From the NCBI GenBank assembly GCA_964647825.1, contig CAZYJL010000001.1, forward strand, positions 62,001 through 126,000: a stretch of 64,000 nt of DNA, given 5' to 3'. The number at the start of each line of letters is the position of its first letter. Position 1 is the stretch's first letter. The position numbers were made by a program, and so were the translations under genes. Of this stretch, positions 15,702 to 24,138 are shown piece after piece. Origin of the DNA: VFKI01 sp964647825. GTDB lineage: Bacteria; Pseudomonadota; Gammaproteobacteria; DSM-16500. Below the pieces are notes generated by a model. That model was not told where the DNA came from, ran no database searches, and saw only the letters and a program-made list of their open reading frames with translations.

Positions 15702-16364
15702 TTAACGTCTACCAAAACTTCTTAGCGATTTTACTTTTTCTTTCTCCCCTGCTTCTTTTTTATCAAAAGATGATGGAGCAATAACAGCAGGCGGTATTTC
15801 GCCCTCATACATATCACACTCCGGATCATTCTCCCCAATTTCATTTTCATCTGAGGCATAAGCAGGTGGTGAACCATCTGCAACACCTAATAGCACGTAC
15901 TTACTTTTATCTGAATCACTAAAATCACTTTTTTCTTCATCAAGATTGGGAAGTGGGAACAGCAGTGAACGAGAATTCTGTTTTAAAGAAATCCAACTAT
16001 TTAATTGCGTAAATATTTCTTTTAAATAACCAATTAGATTTTCATTTGCATTAAACGCGATCTTTTTCCCTTTCATACTAGGAGCAACTTCTAATTCCAT
16101 TTTTAATGAATTTACATGAAATAAAATGGCATATGCACTATTGATATCTTTTGCTTTATTAAATGCCTTTATTTTTATTGCAAACTCATTAATTTTTTCT
16201 TTACTAATAAAAAGAAAGTCGCTTTTACCATCCAAACAAACAGCATTTTCAATGTTGATTTTTTCAAAAAACAACATTATTTTTTTCTCAATCTCATCCG
16301 CACTTACATGTTTTTTTTTACTTTCTTCATTCGTTTTTCTAAAAAAATCATATAATTTTTTCAT
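15702..16364 (-). CDS. Unknown protein B2 with a PPAY motif, paralogue of B1
   Basis: A protein of 220 residues starting at ATG 16364 after CGAGGAAAAAT. The N-terminal half is helical and Lys-rich, and a helix with QLNSWISLKQN (120-130) aligns with NLSEWIRVV of the neighbour. The acidic tail carries GSPPAYASDENE (PPAY at 166-169), a second Pro-rich patch EIPPAVIAP, and a basic end SLRSFGRR. The paralogue at 14747 has PPAYEE and ends SFSPRR. The length difference comes from the coiled coil missing here. There is no signal peptide or membrane helix. Function is unknown; conservation of PPAY in otherwise diverged tails hints that the motif matters. Confidence 0.62.
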   Translation of the reverse strand: MKKLYDFFRKTNEESKKKHVSADEIEKKIMLFFEKINIENAVCLDGKSDFLFISKEKINEFAIKIKAFNKAKDINSAYAILFHVNSLKMELEVAPSMKGKKIAFNANENLIGYLKEIFTQLNSWISLKQNSRSLLFPLPNLDEEKSDFSDSDKSKYVLLGVADGSPPAYASDENEIGENDPECDMYEGEIPPAVIAPSSFDKKEAGEKEKVKSLRSFGRR

Positions 16365-16548
16365 ATTTTTCCTCGATTGGTGCTTATCTCGTTTTTATAT
16401 TTAATAAATATTTACTACCTTATAACGACTATTGCATTTTTATTGGTTGCACAACATCATCTATACACCTAGGATATATAAAAATCAAATTTATTTTTAT
16501 TGTGCTAATTTTAAACTAGATAGTTTTATGATGAGAGAAATAGTGGCG

Positions 16549-17622
16549 TTATTTATTCTCACGCCTGAACGATGCAAATACTTCCTTGATGCATGCGGGC
16601 CCGACAAAAATCAGCCCCGTGTAGATTTGCAGCAAATTAGCACCCGCCGCTATTTTTTCTTTGGCATCACTGGCATTAAAAATACCGCCACAACCAATCA
16701 AAGAAATATTCGATTCTTTCAATAATTTTTGGAAATGCTGCAACACCAGAGTTGATTGATTTTTTAATGGCCAGCCGCTCAAACCGCCTTCTTTTTTTGC
16801 ATCTTTTATATTTTTCAAAGAAACTTTATTCACTGTTGTATTAGTTGCAATCACACCATCTATTTTATATTTTATAAAACAAGCCGCCATCGTTTTGATA
16901 GCGTCCTCAGACAGGTCAGGCGATATTTTCATTACGATAGGCACATATTTTTTTGATTGTTCTAAAAACGCTTGCTGCTGCGCCTTCAAACAAGATAATA
17001 AATTTTCAAGATAATCACTCTGCTGCAATTCTCGTAATTTTTCTGTGTTAGGCGATGAAATATTCATCGTCACATAATCAGCAACTGGCGCTGCTTTCTG
17101 AAAACAAATTAAATAATCTGTGACAGCATTTTCTATTGCCGTTTCTTTATTTTTTCCTATATTGACACCAATGATTATTTTTCTTCTGTTTTGTTTTTTA
17201 ATTTTTTGAATATTTGCCACTAATCGATCTATCCCTTGATTGTTAAATCCTAAGCGATTAATTAAAGCATTTTCTTTGATTAAGCGAAATAATCTCGGTT
17301 TTTGATTACCATTTTGTGCACGCGGCGTCACTGTGCCTACTTCAATATAGCCAAACCCTAATGCCGCAAGCGCTTCAATCGCTTCACCATTTTTATCAAA
17401 CCCCGCTGCCAAACCGACAGGATTTAAAAAATTTAAGCCCATACAAACACAGGGCGCAGAAAAATGTTTTTCACGCGAAGATAAACTGAACAATTTCAAT
17501 CGAAAAGCTAGCTTTAATAATTTGATAACAAACTGATGTATAAACTCAGGAGGAAAAAGAAAGAAGAATCGACATAAAATATAATAATAAAAATAATAAA
17601 AAAAATATTGTCGACGGCGCAC
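16549..17622 (-). CDS. pyrD: Dihydroorotate dehydrogenase (quinone), class 2
   Basis: This membrane-attached flavoenzyme of pyrimidine synthesis passes electrons to the quinone pool. The N-terminal amphipathic helices (FPPEFIHQFVIKLLKLAFRL) mark class 2. FMN and substrate motifs follow in order: NPVGLAAGFDKNGEAIEAL, GTVTPRAQNGNQKPRLFRL, LINRLGFNN, NISSPNTEKLREL with the catalytic Ser, IATNTT, GLSGWPLKNQST and IGCGGIFNASDA. The frame of 357 aa is slightly longer than usual because of a Tyr/Phe-rich leader (RRRQYFFYYFYYYIL), so the true start could be a little downstream. The quinone-linked activity fits with the cytochrome bd genes later in the window. Confidence 0.94.
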   Translation of the reverse strand: MRRRQYFFYYFYYYILCRFFFLFPPEFIHQFVIKLLKLAFRLKLFSLSSREKHFSAPCVCMGLNFLNPVGLAAGFDKNGEAIEALAALGFGYIEVGTVTPRAQNGNQKPRLFRLIKENALINRLGFNNQGIDRLVANIQKIKKQNRRKIIIGVNIGKNKETAIENAVTDYLICFQKAAPVADYVTMNISSPNTEKLRELQQSDYLENLLSCLKAQQQAFLEQSKKYVPIVMKISPDLSEDAIKTMAACFIKYKIDGVIATNTTVNKVSLKNIKDAKKEGGLSGWPLKNQSTLVLQHFQKLLKESNISLIGCGGIFNASDAKEKIAAGANLLQIYTGLIFVGPACIKEVFASFRRENK

Positions 17623-17653
17623 AATAGATCCTTTTAAATTATTTTATTTTCCC

Positions 17654-17764
17654 TGTCATACCGCGCTTTATGCGCGGTATCCAGTTTATATCAGCGTTTC
17701 TCTGGATCCCGCGGATGAACCGCGGGATGACAAAATAGACATACTAATGAAACACTGCACTAGC
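17654..17764. repeat. GC-rich palindromic repeat (TGTCATACCGCGC family) between uvrD and pyrD
   Basis: The segment TGTCATACCGCGCTTTATGC...GGTATCCAG is followed by CTGGATCCCGCGGATGAACC...GGGATGACA. This makes two nested hairpins inside an outer TGTCAT/ATGACA palindrome. The flank CAAAATAGACATACTAATGA...CTAG resembles the right end of the element at 8570-8653. Other copies lie at 24046 and 56490. It is probably transcribed past uvrD and may act as a terminator-like structure. Confidence 0.75.
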
Positions 17765-17782
17765 AGGATTGTTAATAATGTT

Positions 17783-19936
17783 CTATATCGTCACAAAACC
17801 TGCCACTAACCATTTCACACCCGCATCCGCAAATTGCACTTTCACCCGCGCATGCTCACCCATTCCTTCACACGCCAATACCACACCACGACCGAATTTT
17901 TTATGCGTGACTTCTTGCCCAATACGCAAGGCTGTTTTCTCTTCCGGCAACGCCCATGTATTTTCTTTATGACGCTGTGTAGCTGATTTTTGCACTGCTG
18001 TCACACGCACTGGTCGCAAATAGTTTTCTGGAATTTCACCCAGAAAACGCGAAGGCCGATGAAAGACTTCGCGACCATGCAATCGTCGTGTTTCTGCATA
18101 CGTAAAATATAATTCACGCATCGCCCGCGTCATGCCGACGTAACACAACCGACGCTCTTCTGCGAGCCCCTTGGGATCGTCTTTGGTCATGTAATGCGGA
18201 AATAAACCTTCTTCACAACCCGCCATAAACACCACTGGAAATTCTAATCCTTTGGCTGCATGCAACGTCATTAATTGCACCGCATCTTCAATTTTTTCAC
18301 CGCTATCGCCCGACTCCAATGCCGAACACGCCAAAAATGCCGGCAAAGGTAACATGCCCGGCATCGCTTGCTCTGCATTAAATTCACGTGCTGCATTTGC
18401 AAGTTCTTCTAAATTTTCAATACGCGTACGCGCTTTCTCGCCTTTTTCTCGGGAAAAATGCTCAATTAAGCCACTGTTTTGAATCACATGCTCGACTTGT
18501 TCGCCTAATGCAAAATCTGCAATATCGTCTGCCAACGCATCAATTTGCTGCAAAAACCCTCGCAATGCATTCGCCGCACGCGCAGAAAATGTATTGTCTG
18601 CTAATAAGGTTTGCGCCGCTTGCCATAGTGCAACATTTTGCGCGCGTGCAGCTTCACGCAAAATTTCCATGGTTTTTTCACCCATACCACGTGTCGGCGT
18701 ATTCACCGCACGTTCAAATGCAGCATCATCGAGGCGATTCGCCACCAAGCGTAGCCATGCTAATGCATCACGAATTTCCATTCGTTCAAAAAAGCGCAAG
18801 CCACCATACACACGATAGGGCAAACCAGCTTGCAGCAACGTTTCTTCAATCACCCGCGACATCGCATTAGAACGATATAAAATAGCCACATCTTTTAATG
18901 CACCGCCCGCACGCCGCCAATCTTGAATACGCTGCGCAATGAAGCGGGACTCATCATAATCATTAAAACCGGCATACAAAGTAATCGGTTGACCTTCGTT
19001 GCCACGCGTCCACAAATTTTTCCCCATACGATGATCATTATTCGCAATCAACGCATTTGCTGCGGCCAAAATTATTCCCGTTGAACGATAATTTTCTTCG
19101 AGTCGACACGTTGTACAGCCTGGAAAATCACGACTAAACCGCAAAATATTTTCAACTTGCGCACCGCGCCATCCGTAAATCGATTGATCATCATCGCCGA
19201 CAATCATCACATGCGAATTTTTCCCTGCTAACAAACGAATCCATGCATATTGAATGGCATTGGTATCTTGAAATTCATCAACAAGAATGTAACGAAAACG
19301 CTCTTGATATTGTTGTAAAATTGCCGGCTGCGCGAGCCATAAGGCATGCACTTTTTGTAGCAACCCGGCAAAATCGACTAAACCCGAACGCTGACATGCT
19401 TCTTCATACGCCTGATAAATCCGAATAAACCCACGTGCTGTCGCATCCCCCTGATCTGTCAAATGCTGCGGCAACAACCCTTCATCTTTTTTCCCATTAA
19501 TAAACCATTGTGCTTGTTTTTCTGGCCAACGTTTTTCATCCAACCCTAATGCTTGAATCGTGCGACGCAATAAACGCACCTGATCATCCGAATCTAAAAT
19601 CTGAAAATGCTCTGGCAAGCCTGCTTCTGCCCAATGAATACGCAACAATCGATGTGCAAGACCATGAAACGTCCCAATCCACATTGAACGTGCCGCTGGT
19701 CCCAACAACCCAACGACGCGTTCACGCATTTCATTAGCAGCTTTGTTCGTAAATGTGACGGCAAGAATGCTAAAGGGCGAATACCCAGCAGACTCCACCA
19801 AATAAGCAATACGCGCGGTTAATACGCGGGTTTTACCGCTTCCGGCACCTGCAAGAATGAGTTGATGGCCTGGCGCTGCCGTCACGGCAGCCTGCTGCTG
19901 CGGATTAAGAGAATCAGGAAAGTCGGGCTGTGTCAT
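17783..19936 (-). CDS. uvrD: DNA helicase II
   Basis: UvrD is a superfamily 1A 3'-5' helicase in nucleotide excision and mismatch repair. Motif order is clear. Q-motif SLNPQQQAAVTAAPG is followed by Walker A ILAGAGSGKTRVL (about 28-40), FTNKAANEMRERV (Ia), WIGTFHGLAHRLLR, LVDEFQDTNAIQYAW (II), GDDDQSIYGWRGAQ (III), LEENYRST (IV), VQLMTLHAAKGLEFPVVF (V) and EERRLCYVGMTRAMRELY (VI). The 717-aa length matches the family. The C-terminal RIGQEVTHKKFGRGVVL tudor-like domain that binds RNA polymerase is intact. Confidence 0.97.
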   Translation of the reverse strand: MTQPDFPDSLNPQQQAAVTAAPGHQLILAGAGSGKTRVLTARIAYLVESAGYSPFSILAVTFTNKAANEMRERVVGLLGPAARSMWIGTFHGLAHRLLRIHWAEAGLPEHFQILDSDDQVRLLRRTIQALGLDEKRWPEKQAQWFINGKKDEGLLPQHLTDQGDATARGFIRIYQAYEEACQRSGLVDFAGLLQKVHALWLAQPAILQQYQERFRYILVDEFQDTNAIQYAWIRLLAGKNSHVMIVGDDDQSIYGWRGAQVENILRFSRDFPGCTTCRLEENYRSTGIILAAANALIANNDHRMGKNLWTRGNEGQPITLYAGFNDYDESRFIAQRIQDWRRAGGALKDVAILYRSNAMSRVIEETLLQAGLPYRVYGGLRFFERMEIRDALAWLRLVANRLDDAAFERAVNTPTRGMGEKTMEILREAARAQNVALWQAAQTLLADNTFSARAANALRGFLQQIDALADDIADFALGEQVEHVIQNSGLIEHFSREKGEKARTRIENLEELANAAREFNAEQAMPGMLPLPAFLACSALESGDSGEKIEDAVQLMTLHAAKGLEFPVVFMAGCEEGLFPHYMTKDDPKGLAEERRLCYVGMTRAMRELYFTYAETRRLHGREVFHRPSRFLGEIPENYLRPVRVTAVQKSATQRHKENTWALPEEKTALRIGQEVTHKKFGRGVVLACEGMGEHARVKVQFADAGVKWLVAGFVTI

Positions 19937-19990
19937 AGGGAACAGAGTATAATAGCTGCCGCTGCAGATTCACAGAAAAACAACTCTGTA

Positions 19991-20127
19991 CCGGACAATT
20001 TTTACTACTGTAAGCTTTTCACTCGCTGGCGCGCGGACAGGAAGTCCGCAAGAGTAAAATCCAAGGCATGGAAGACTTTTTTTTACGATCAGTGAGTTAA
20101 AAGTTTACAGTAATAAAAATTTCCCGG
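19991..20127. repeat. 137-bp inverted-repeat element upstream of engB
   Basis: Left arm CCGGACAATTTTTACTACTG through CTTTTCACTC pairs with right arm GTGAGTTAAAAGTTTACAG through TTTCCCGG over about 34 positions with a few mismatches. Inside is a small perfect hairpin GCGGAC-AGGAA-GTCCGC (20033-20049) and a T8 run near 20078. It is distinct in sequence from the two other palindrome families in this window. It lies between the divergent uvrD and engB genes and would be in the engB leader if transcription starts upstream. Confidence 0.7.
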
Positions 20128-20160
20128 TATTGAGGAAAAACAGAGGATTAAATTACTATC

Positions 20161-20766
20161 ATGACCGCACCCGATTATACACGCGCAACATTTATGCTGA
20201 GCGTCGCACAACTTGCACAATTACCTGCAGATCAAGGCATCGAAGTTGCTTTTATTGGTCGCTCCAATGCTGGTAAATCCAGTGTGCTCAATCAATTAAC
20301 ATGCAATCGTGCGCTTGCACGCGTCAGTAAAACACCCGGACGCACCCAACACATCAATCTATTCGCACTCGATGCCGAGCGTCGCCTTGCCGATTTGCCC
20401 GGTTATGGCTTCGCGAAGGTCCCTTTGGCCGTCAAAAAAGAATGGCAGCAATTAATTAATTCCTATCTCGCTACGCGCGCTTGCCTACGCGGCATCATTT
20501 TAGTCATGGATATTCGACATCCACTCAAACCCTTCGATTGCGATATGTTGGAATGGGCGAGTGAAAGCCAACTCTCCACACATATTTTACTGAATAAAGC
20601 TGACAAACTGACGCAACGTGAAGCCGCAAAAGTCTTAAACGATGTCAAAAATCGGATTGCTACTTTACCAACAGAAAATAGCGTGCAAACTTTTTCGGCT
20701 TTAAAAGGCGCAGGCGCTAAAGAATTACGCGCGCAATTAAATAAATGGTTTATGTTAGCGGAATAA
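20161..20766 (+). CDS. engB: Ribosome-biogenesis GTP-binding protein EngB (YihA/YsxC)
   Basis: This essential GTPase acts in 50S subunit assembly. G1 is FIGRSNAGKSS (residues 31-41), G2 lies in the KTPGRTQHINLF stretch, G3 is DLPGYGFA, G4 is LNKADKL, and the G5-like SALKGAG is near the C-terminus. The length of 201 aa is normal. ATG 20161 is preceded by only a weak purine-rich site. It stands alone, divergent from uvrD and convergent with gloB, with eight bases between the engB stop and the gloB stop. Confidence 0.95.
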   Translation: MTAPDYTRATFMLSVAQLAQLPADQGIEVAFIGRSNAGKSSVLNQLTCNRALARVSKTPGRTQHINLFALDAERRLADLPGYGFAKVPLAVKKEWQQLINSYLATRACLRGIILVMDIRHPLKPFDCDMLEWASESQLSTHILLNKADKLTQREAAKVLNDVKNRIATLPTENSVQTFSALKGAGAKELRAQLNKWFMLAE

Positions 20767-20773
20767 AAGTGAA

Positions 20774-21568
20774 TTAACTATTATTCTTCCATGCACGCAA
20801 TTCTCGAAACACATCGACAGCATTATCTAATCGTTTATTAGCATGCTGCTCAACCGTTTTTTTTATACTAACAAGATGACAGCGAAAAAATGGATTCATG
20901 AATCTTTCTTCGCTCAATCTTGATGGTAGTGTACAGACTTCCCCTGTCGTCGATTGATTTTTTAATTGATTAATTTCTTTTATTTTATTTGAGATAAAAT
21001 CATTTTCTGGTTCTATCTTGTGCGCAAAATGTAAATTTGCCAATGTATATTCATGCCCACAATATAATTTCGTTTCATCGGGCAACAATAAGATTTTTTG
21101 CAAACTAGCATAAAACATCTCTGGCGTGCCCTCAAAAATACGGCCACAGCCTGCACTAAAAACGGTATCGCCACAAAATAAAATTTTTTCTCTTTTCTTT
21201 TCGCCGAAATAAGCCAGATGATCTAACGTATGACCAGGGATATCTAACACACGAAAAGTAAACCCCGCAAAAAGTATGACGCTATTTGCAGAAACAGGCT
21301 GATTTACATAGAGACATGGACTTTGCTCTGAGGCATAGATAAGACAATCCGGATAAACAGAAAGGAGTTTCTCGACGCCATTCGTATGATCCCAATGATG
21401 ATGCGTGAGAAAAATACCAGAAAGCGTCAATGCCTGTTGCTGTAAAAAATCCAACACCGGCGCAGCATCACCAGGGTCCACCACCATCACGGATCGTGTT
21501 AATGGGTCGACCAATACCCAGATATAATTATCCCGCAACGCGCGTAATCCAACCACCTCATTAGGCAT
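20774..21568 (-). CDS. gloB: Hydroxyacylglutathione hydrolase (glyoxalase II)
   Basis: This metallo-beta-lactamase-fold enzyme hydrolyses S-lactoylglutathione in methylglyoxal detoxification. The binuclear metal motif LTHHHWDHTNG is present, followed by IPGHTLDHLAYFG, LFCGDTVFSAGCGRIFEGT and YCGHEYTLANLHFA. The frame is open 33 bases further upstream, but ATG 21568 has AGGAGA just before it and MPNEVVGLRALRDNYIWVL is the standard N-terminus, so I use it (264 aa). The C-terminal substrate-binding helices including NPFFRC are present. Confidence 0.93.
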   Translation of the reverse strand: MPNEVVGLRALRDNYIWVLVDPLTRSVMVVDPGDAAPVLDFLQQQALTLSGIFLTHHHWDHTNGVEKLLSVYPDCLIYASEQSPCLYVNQPVSANSVILFAGFTFRVLDIPGHTLDHLAYFGEKKREKILFCGDTVFSAGCGRIFEGTPEMFYASLQKILLLPDETKLYCGHEYTLANLHFAHKIEPENDFISNKIKEINQLKNQSTTGEVCTLPSRLSEERFMNPFFRCHLVSIKKTVEQHANKRLDNAVDVFRELRAWKNNS

Positions 21569-21796
21569 TGCACTTCTCCTATTTCCCGAGGTATGCTCCA
21601 AGGTCCGGCCAAATTTTTATTGTATATAGAGCACCGGATGCTCCTAAATCGTTAGCTAGCCAAGGAACCGACAGTCTGCGTGTATTTGACTGTACCCAAT
21701 TCGTTGTTTTTACCTAAGTCATGAACACACTAAAAGCATGTTCATCTTTTAAGGTTTTAACATTTGTATAGCACTTTTTATAGCGGAGCCCCGGCA

Positions 21797-23851
21797 ATGA
21801 CAGAGAAAGATTCAATTCAAGGCACCTTAGGTCACGCGGAAGCGCCCGTCATTCCTGCTAGCAAAAATCTACCTGAAATCACATTACGAGGCATATTACT
21901 GGGCACCGTGTTAACCATCGTCTTAGCTGCCGCCAATGCATGGCTAGGCCTTCGCATGGGCCAGACGATTTCCGCCTCCATCCCTGCTGCCATTATTTCG
22001 ATGAGCCTGCTACGTTTTTTTCGCAACTCGAATATGCTTGAAAATACCATGGTCCAAACTATGGCATCGGTCGGTGAATCCTTGATCGCTGGTGTCACTT
22101 TCAGTATGCCTGCATTGATCATTTTACACGTTTGGGATCATTTTCCTTATTGGCAAACCGTTTGTATTTCTTTTTTAGGCGGCATGTTAGGCGTCTTATT
22201 TACCATTCCGCTACGTCGCGCATTATTAGCCGATCGCACGTTACGCTATCCAGAGGGTGTCGCGATCAGTAATGTCCTCAAAGCAGGCTCAGAAAACAAA
22301 GCGAATGATATGAAAACCCTCGCAGCTGGCGGGCTAGTTGGCGGATTAGTGTCACTGTTTCAAAGTGGTTTTCAAATTTTAACGGATACATTTGATTATT
22401 GGGTGATTAGTGCGCGTCACGTGATGGGGTTTGAGCTTGGTTTATCGCCTGCCATGATCGCTTCAGGCTATATTGTCGGCGTCAACGTCGCGATTAGTTT
22501 TATCGTGGGGATTACCATTGGCTGGCTGGCCGGTGTGCCCATTTTATCGGCATGGTATGGTCTGCCGAGTGTTGGCGATGCCACAAGCTTTGCGATGGAT
22601 GTCTGGAAATCGCATATTCGTTATATTGGTGTCGGCACGATGCTCGTCGGCGGACTCTGGACACTATGCACATTATTCAAACCCATTGCGCGCAGTATCG
22701 CAGCATCCTTTGCCACTTTACGAACGCGGCACACCAGCACGAATCAACCCAGCAGTTTACGCACCGAACGCGACATCCCCATTCATTATGTATTATGGGG
22801 TATCGTGCTAATGCTCGTACCACTTTTTTTATTAATCACCCACAGTATTATTCCTACCGCACCGGGTTTGTCACATACTTTTCATGTTGTCATTGCCGGC
22901 TTCACGGTCTTTTATATTTTATTCGGTGGTTTTTTATTTTGTTCGATTTCCTCGTATTTTGCAGGCTTAATTGGTTCATCGAACACACCGGTTTCAGGCC
23001 TATTAATTTCGTCACTCTTAATTTTTTGTCTTGCGCTACTCGCGATTTTTAGCCTCACAACTGGGATTAGCGGCCATGAATTATTTGGTACGTTATTAGG
23101 GATCGGTAGCAGTGTCGTCATTTGTGTTGCGCTCGCAATTGCGAATGACACCATGCAAGATCTCAAAGTCGGGCAGATTGTCGGTGCGACGCCATGGAAA
23201 CAGCAAGCGATGCTGGTCTTTGGTGTCTTAATTTCCTCTTTTGTGGTGCCACCGATTCTTGACTTGCTTTATCAAGCATATGGCATTGGCGGTGTTTTTC
23301 CGCATCCCGGCATGAATCCTTCGCAAATGTTAGCTGCACCTCAAGCAGGTTTAATGGCAACAGTCGCAAAAGGCGTTTATACCAATCATTTAGAATGGAA
23401 CATGATAATTACTGGCGCAGTCATTGCTTTCCTTTGCATTGGCGTCGATGAATTTGTCAAAAAACATTGGAATACTCGCTTACCTGTGCTCGCTGTCGGC
23501 CTTGGTATTTACCTACCCATGAATGCCACGGTTCCCGTAGTGATAGGTGGATTGTTATCTTGGTTAGTTCAAACGCGCTTGCGTCGCACTTATCGCCATT
23601 TACCAACAGAACAGGCCATCAAAGCAAGCAGCCCGCATCGCCATCGCGGTTTACTGTTGGCTTGCGGATTGGCAGCTGGTGGTTCGATTATGAGCGTCTT
23701 ACTCGCTATTCCATTTGCGATGAAACAAAGCTCTGATGCAATGAAAATCATGCCAGATCATTTGCAACATCTTGCTGGTTTTTTAAGTATCGCAGTGATT
23801 GTGATTTTATGTTTTGGAATGTACTACACAGTGATGCGTCGAAAAACGTAA
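21797..23851 (+). CDS. OPT-family oligopeptide/metal-chelate transporter
   Basis: A polytopic inner-membrane protein with about 14-16 predicted helices. It carries OPT-family landmarks: ITLRGILLGTVLTIVLAAANAWLGLRMG near the N-terminus, QTMASVGESLIAGVTFSMPAL, RYPEGVAISNVLKAG, and NTPVSGLLISSLL in the middle. Members take up oligopeptides or metal chelates; the substrate is not readable here. I start at ATG 21797, with GGAG nine bases before, rather than 33 bases upstream; this gives 684 aa. In intracellular bacteria such a peptide importer would serve amino-acid supply, which is inference. A single gene with its own upstream region of about 200 bases. Confidence 0.88.
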   Translation: MTEKDSIQGTLGHAEAPVIPASKNLPEITLRGILLGTVLTIVLAAANAWLGLRMGQTISASIPAAIISMSLLRFFRNSNMLENTMVQTMASVGESLIAGVTFSMPALIILHVWDHFPYWQTVCISFLGGMLGVLFTIPLRRALLADRTLRYPEGVAISNVLKAGSENKANDMKTLAAGGLVGGLVSLFQSGFQILTDTFDYWVISARHVMGFELGLSPAMIASGYIVGVNVAISFIVGITIGWLAGVPILSAWYGLPSVGDATSFAMDVWKSHIRYIGVGTMLVGGLWTLCTLFKPIARSIAASFATLRTRHTSTNQPSSLRTERDIPIHYVLWGIVLMLVPLFLLITHSIIPTAPGLSHTFHVVIAGFTVFYILFGGFLFCSISSYFAGLIGSSNTPVSGLLISSLLIFCLALLAIFSLTTGISGHELFGTLLGIGSSVVICVALAIANDTMQDLKVGQIVGATPWKQQAMLVFGVLISSFVVPPILDLLYQAYGIGGVFPHPGMNPSQMLAAPQAGLMATVAKGVYTNHLEWNMIITGAVIAFLCIGVDEFVKKHWNTRLPVLAVGLGIYLPMNATVPVVIGGLLSWLVQTRLRRTYRHLPTEQAIKASSPHRHRGLLLACGLAAGGSIMSVLLAIPFAMKQSSDAMKIMPDHLQHLAGFLSIAVIVILCFGMYYTVMRRKT

Positions 23852-23995
23852 GGGCTATATAGGAAAATTTATAAATAAAACAATAGTTTACGAATGATTT
23901 TAAAAAAATTCAAATAGAATCAATCAGTAACAGATAATCAGGATTTTATAATAAAATCAAGTAGTTGGCTGAAAAAAGACTGTGAGACATAGAGC

Positions 23996-24130
23996 TGCCT
24001 CGTATAAAATGATCTTTTTCTGAACTATTTTTTACAAAAAGAAGCTGTCATACCGCGCTTTATGCGCGGTATCCAGTCTCTTTGTCAATCACTATCCCGC
24101 AGACAAAGCCGCGGGACGACAAGATTTTTT
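23996..24130. repeat. Palindromic repeat copy with extended flank
   Basis: CCTCGTATAAAATGATCTTT and a further block through AAAAAGAAGC (to 24045) is followed by TGTCATACCGCGCTTTATGC, GGTATCCAG, and a CCGCAG...GCCGCGGGACGACAAGATTTTT right half. The first 90 bases match 56453-56542 almost base for base. The right half is more diverged here. The left flank of about 48 bases is not present in the copies at 8592 and 17654, so this pair represents a longer subtype. Confidence 0.78.
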
Positions 24131-24138
24131 AATACGCA

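Noticed and set aside
22473..23052. Long open frames overlapping the OPT transporter in other frames
   Set aside because: They are shadows of the transporter gene; their proteins have no family features.
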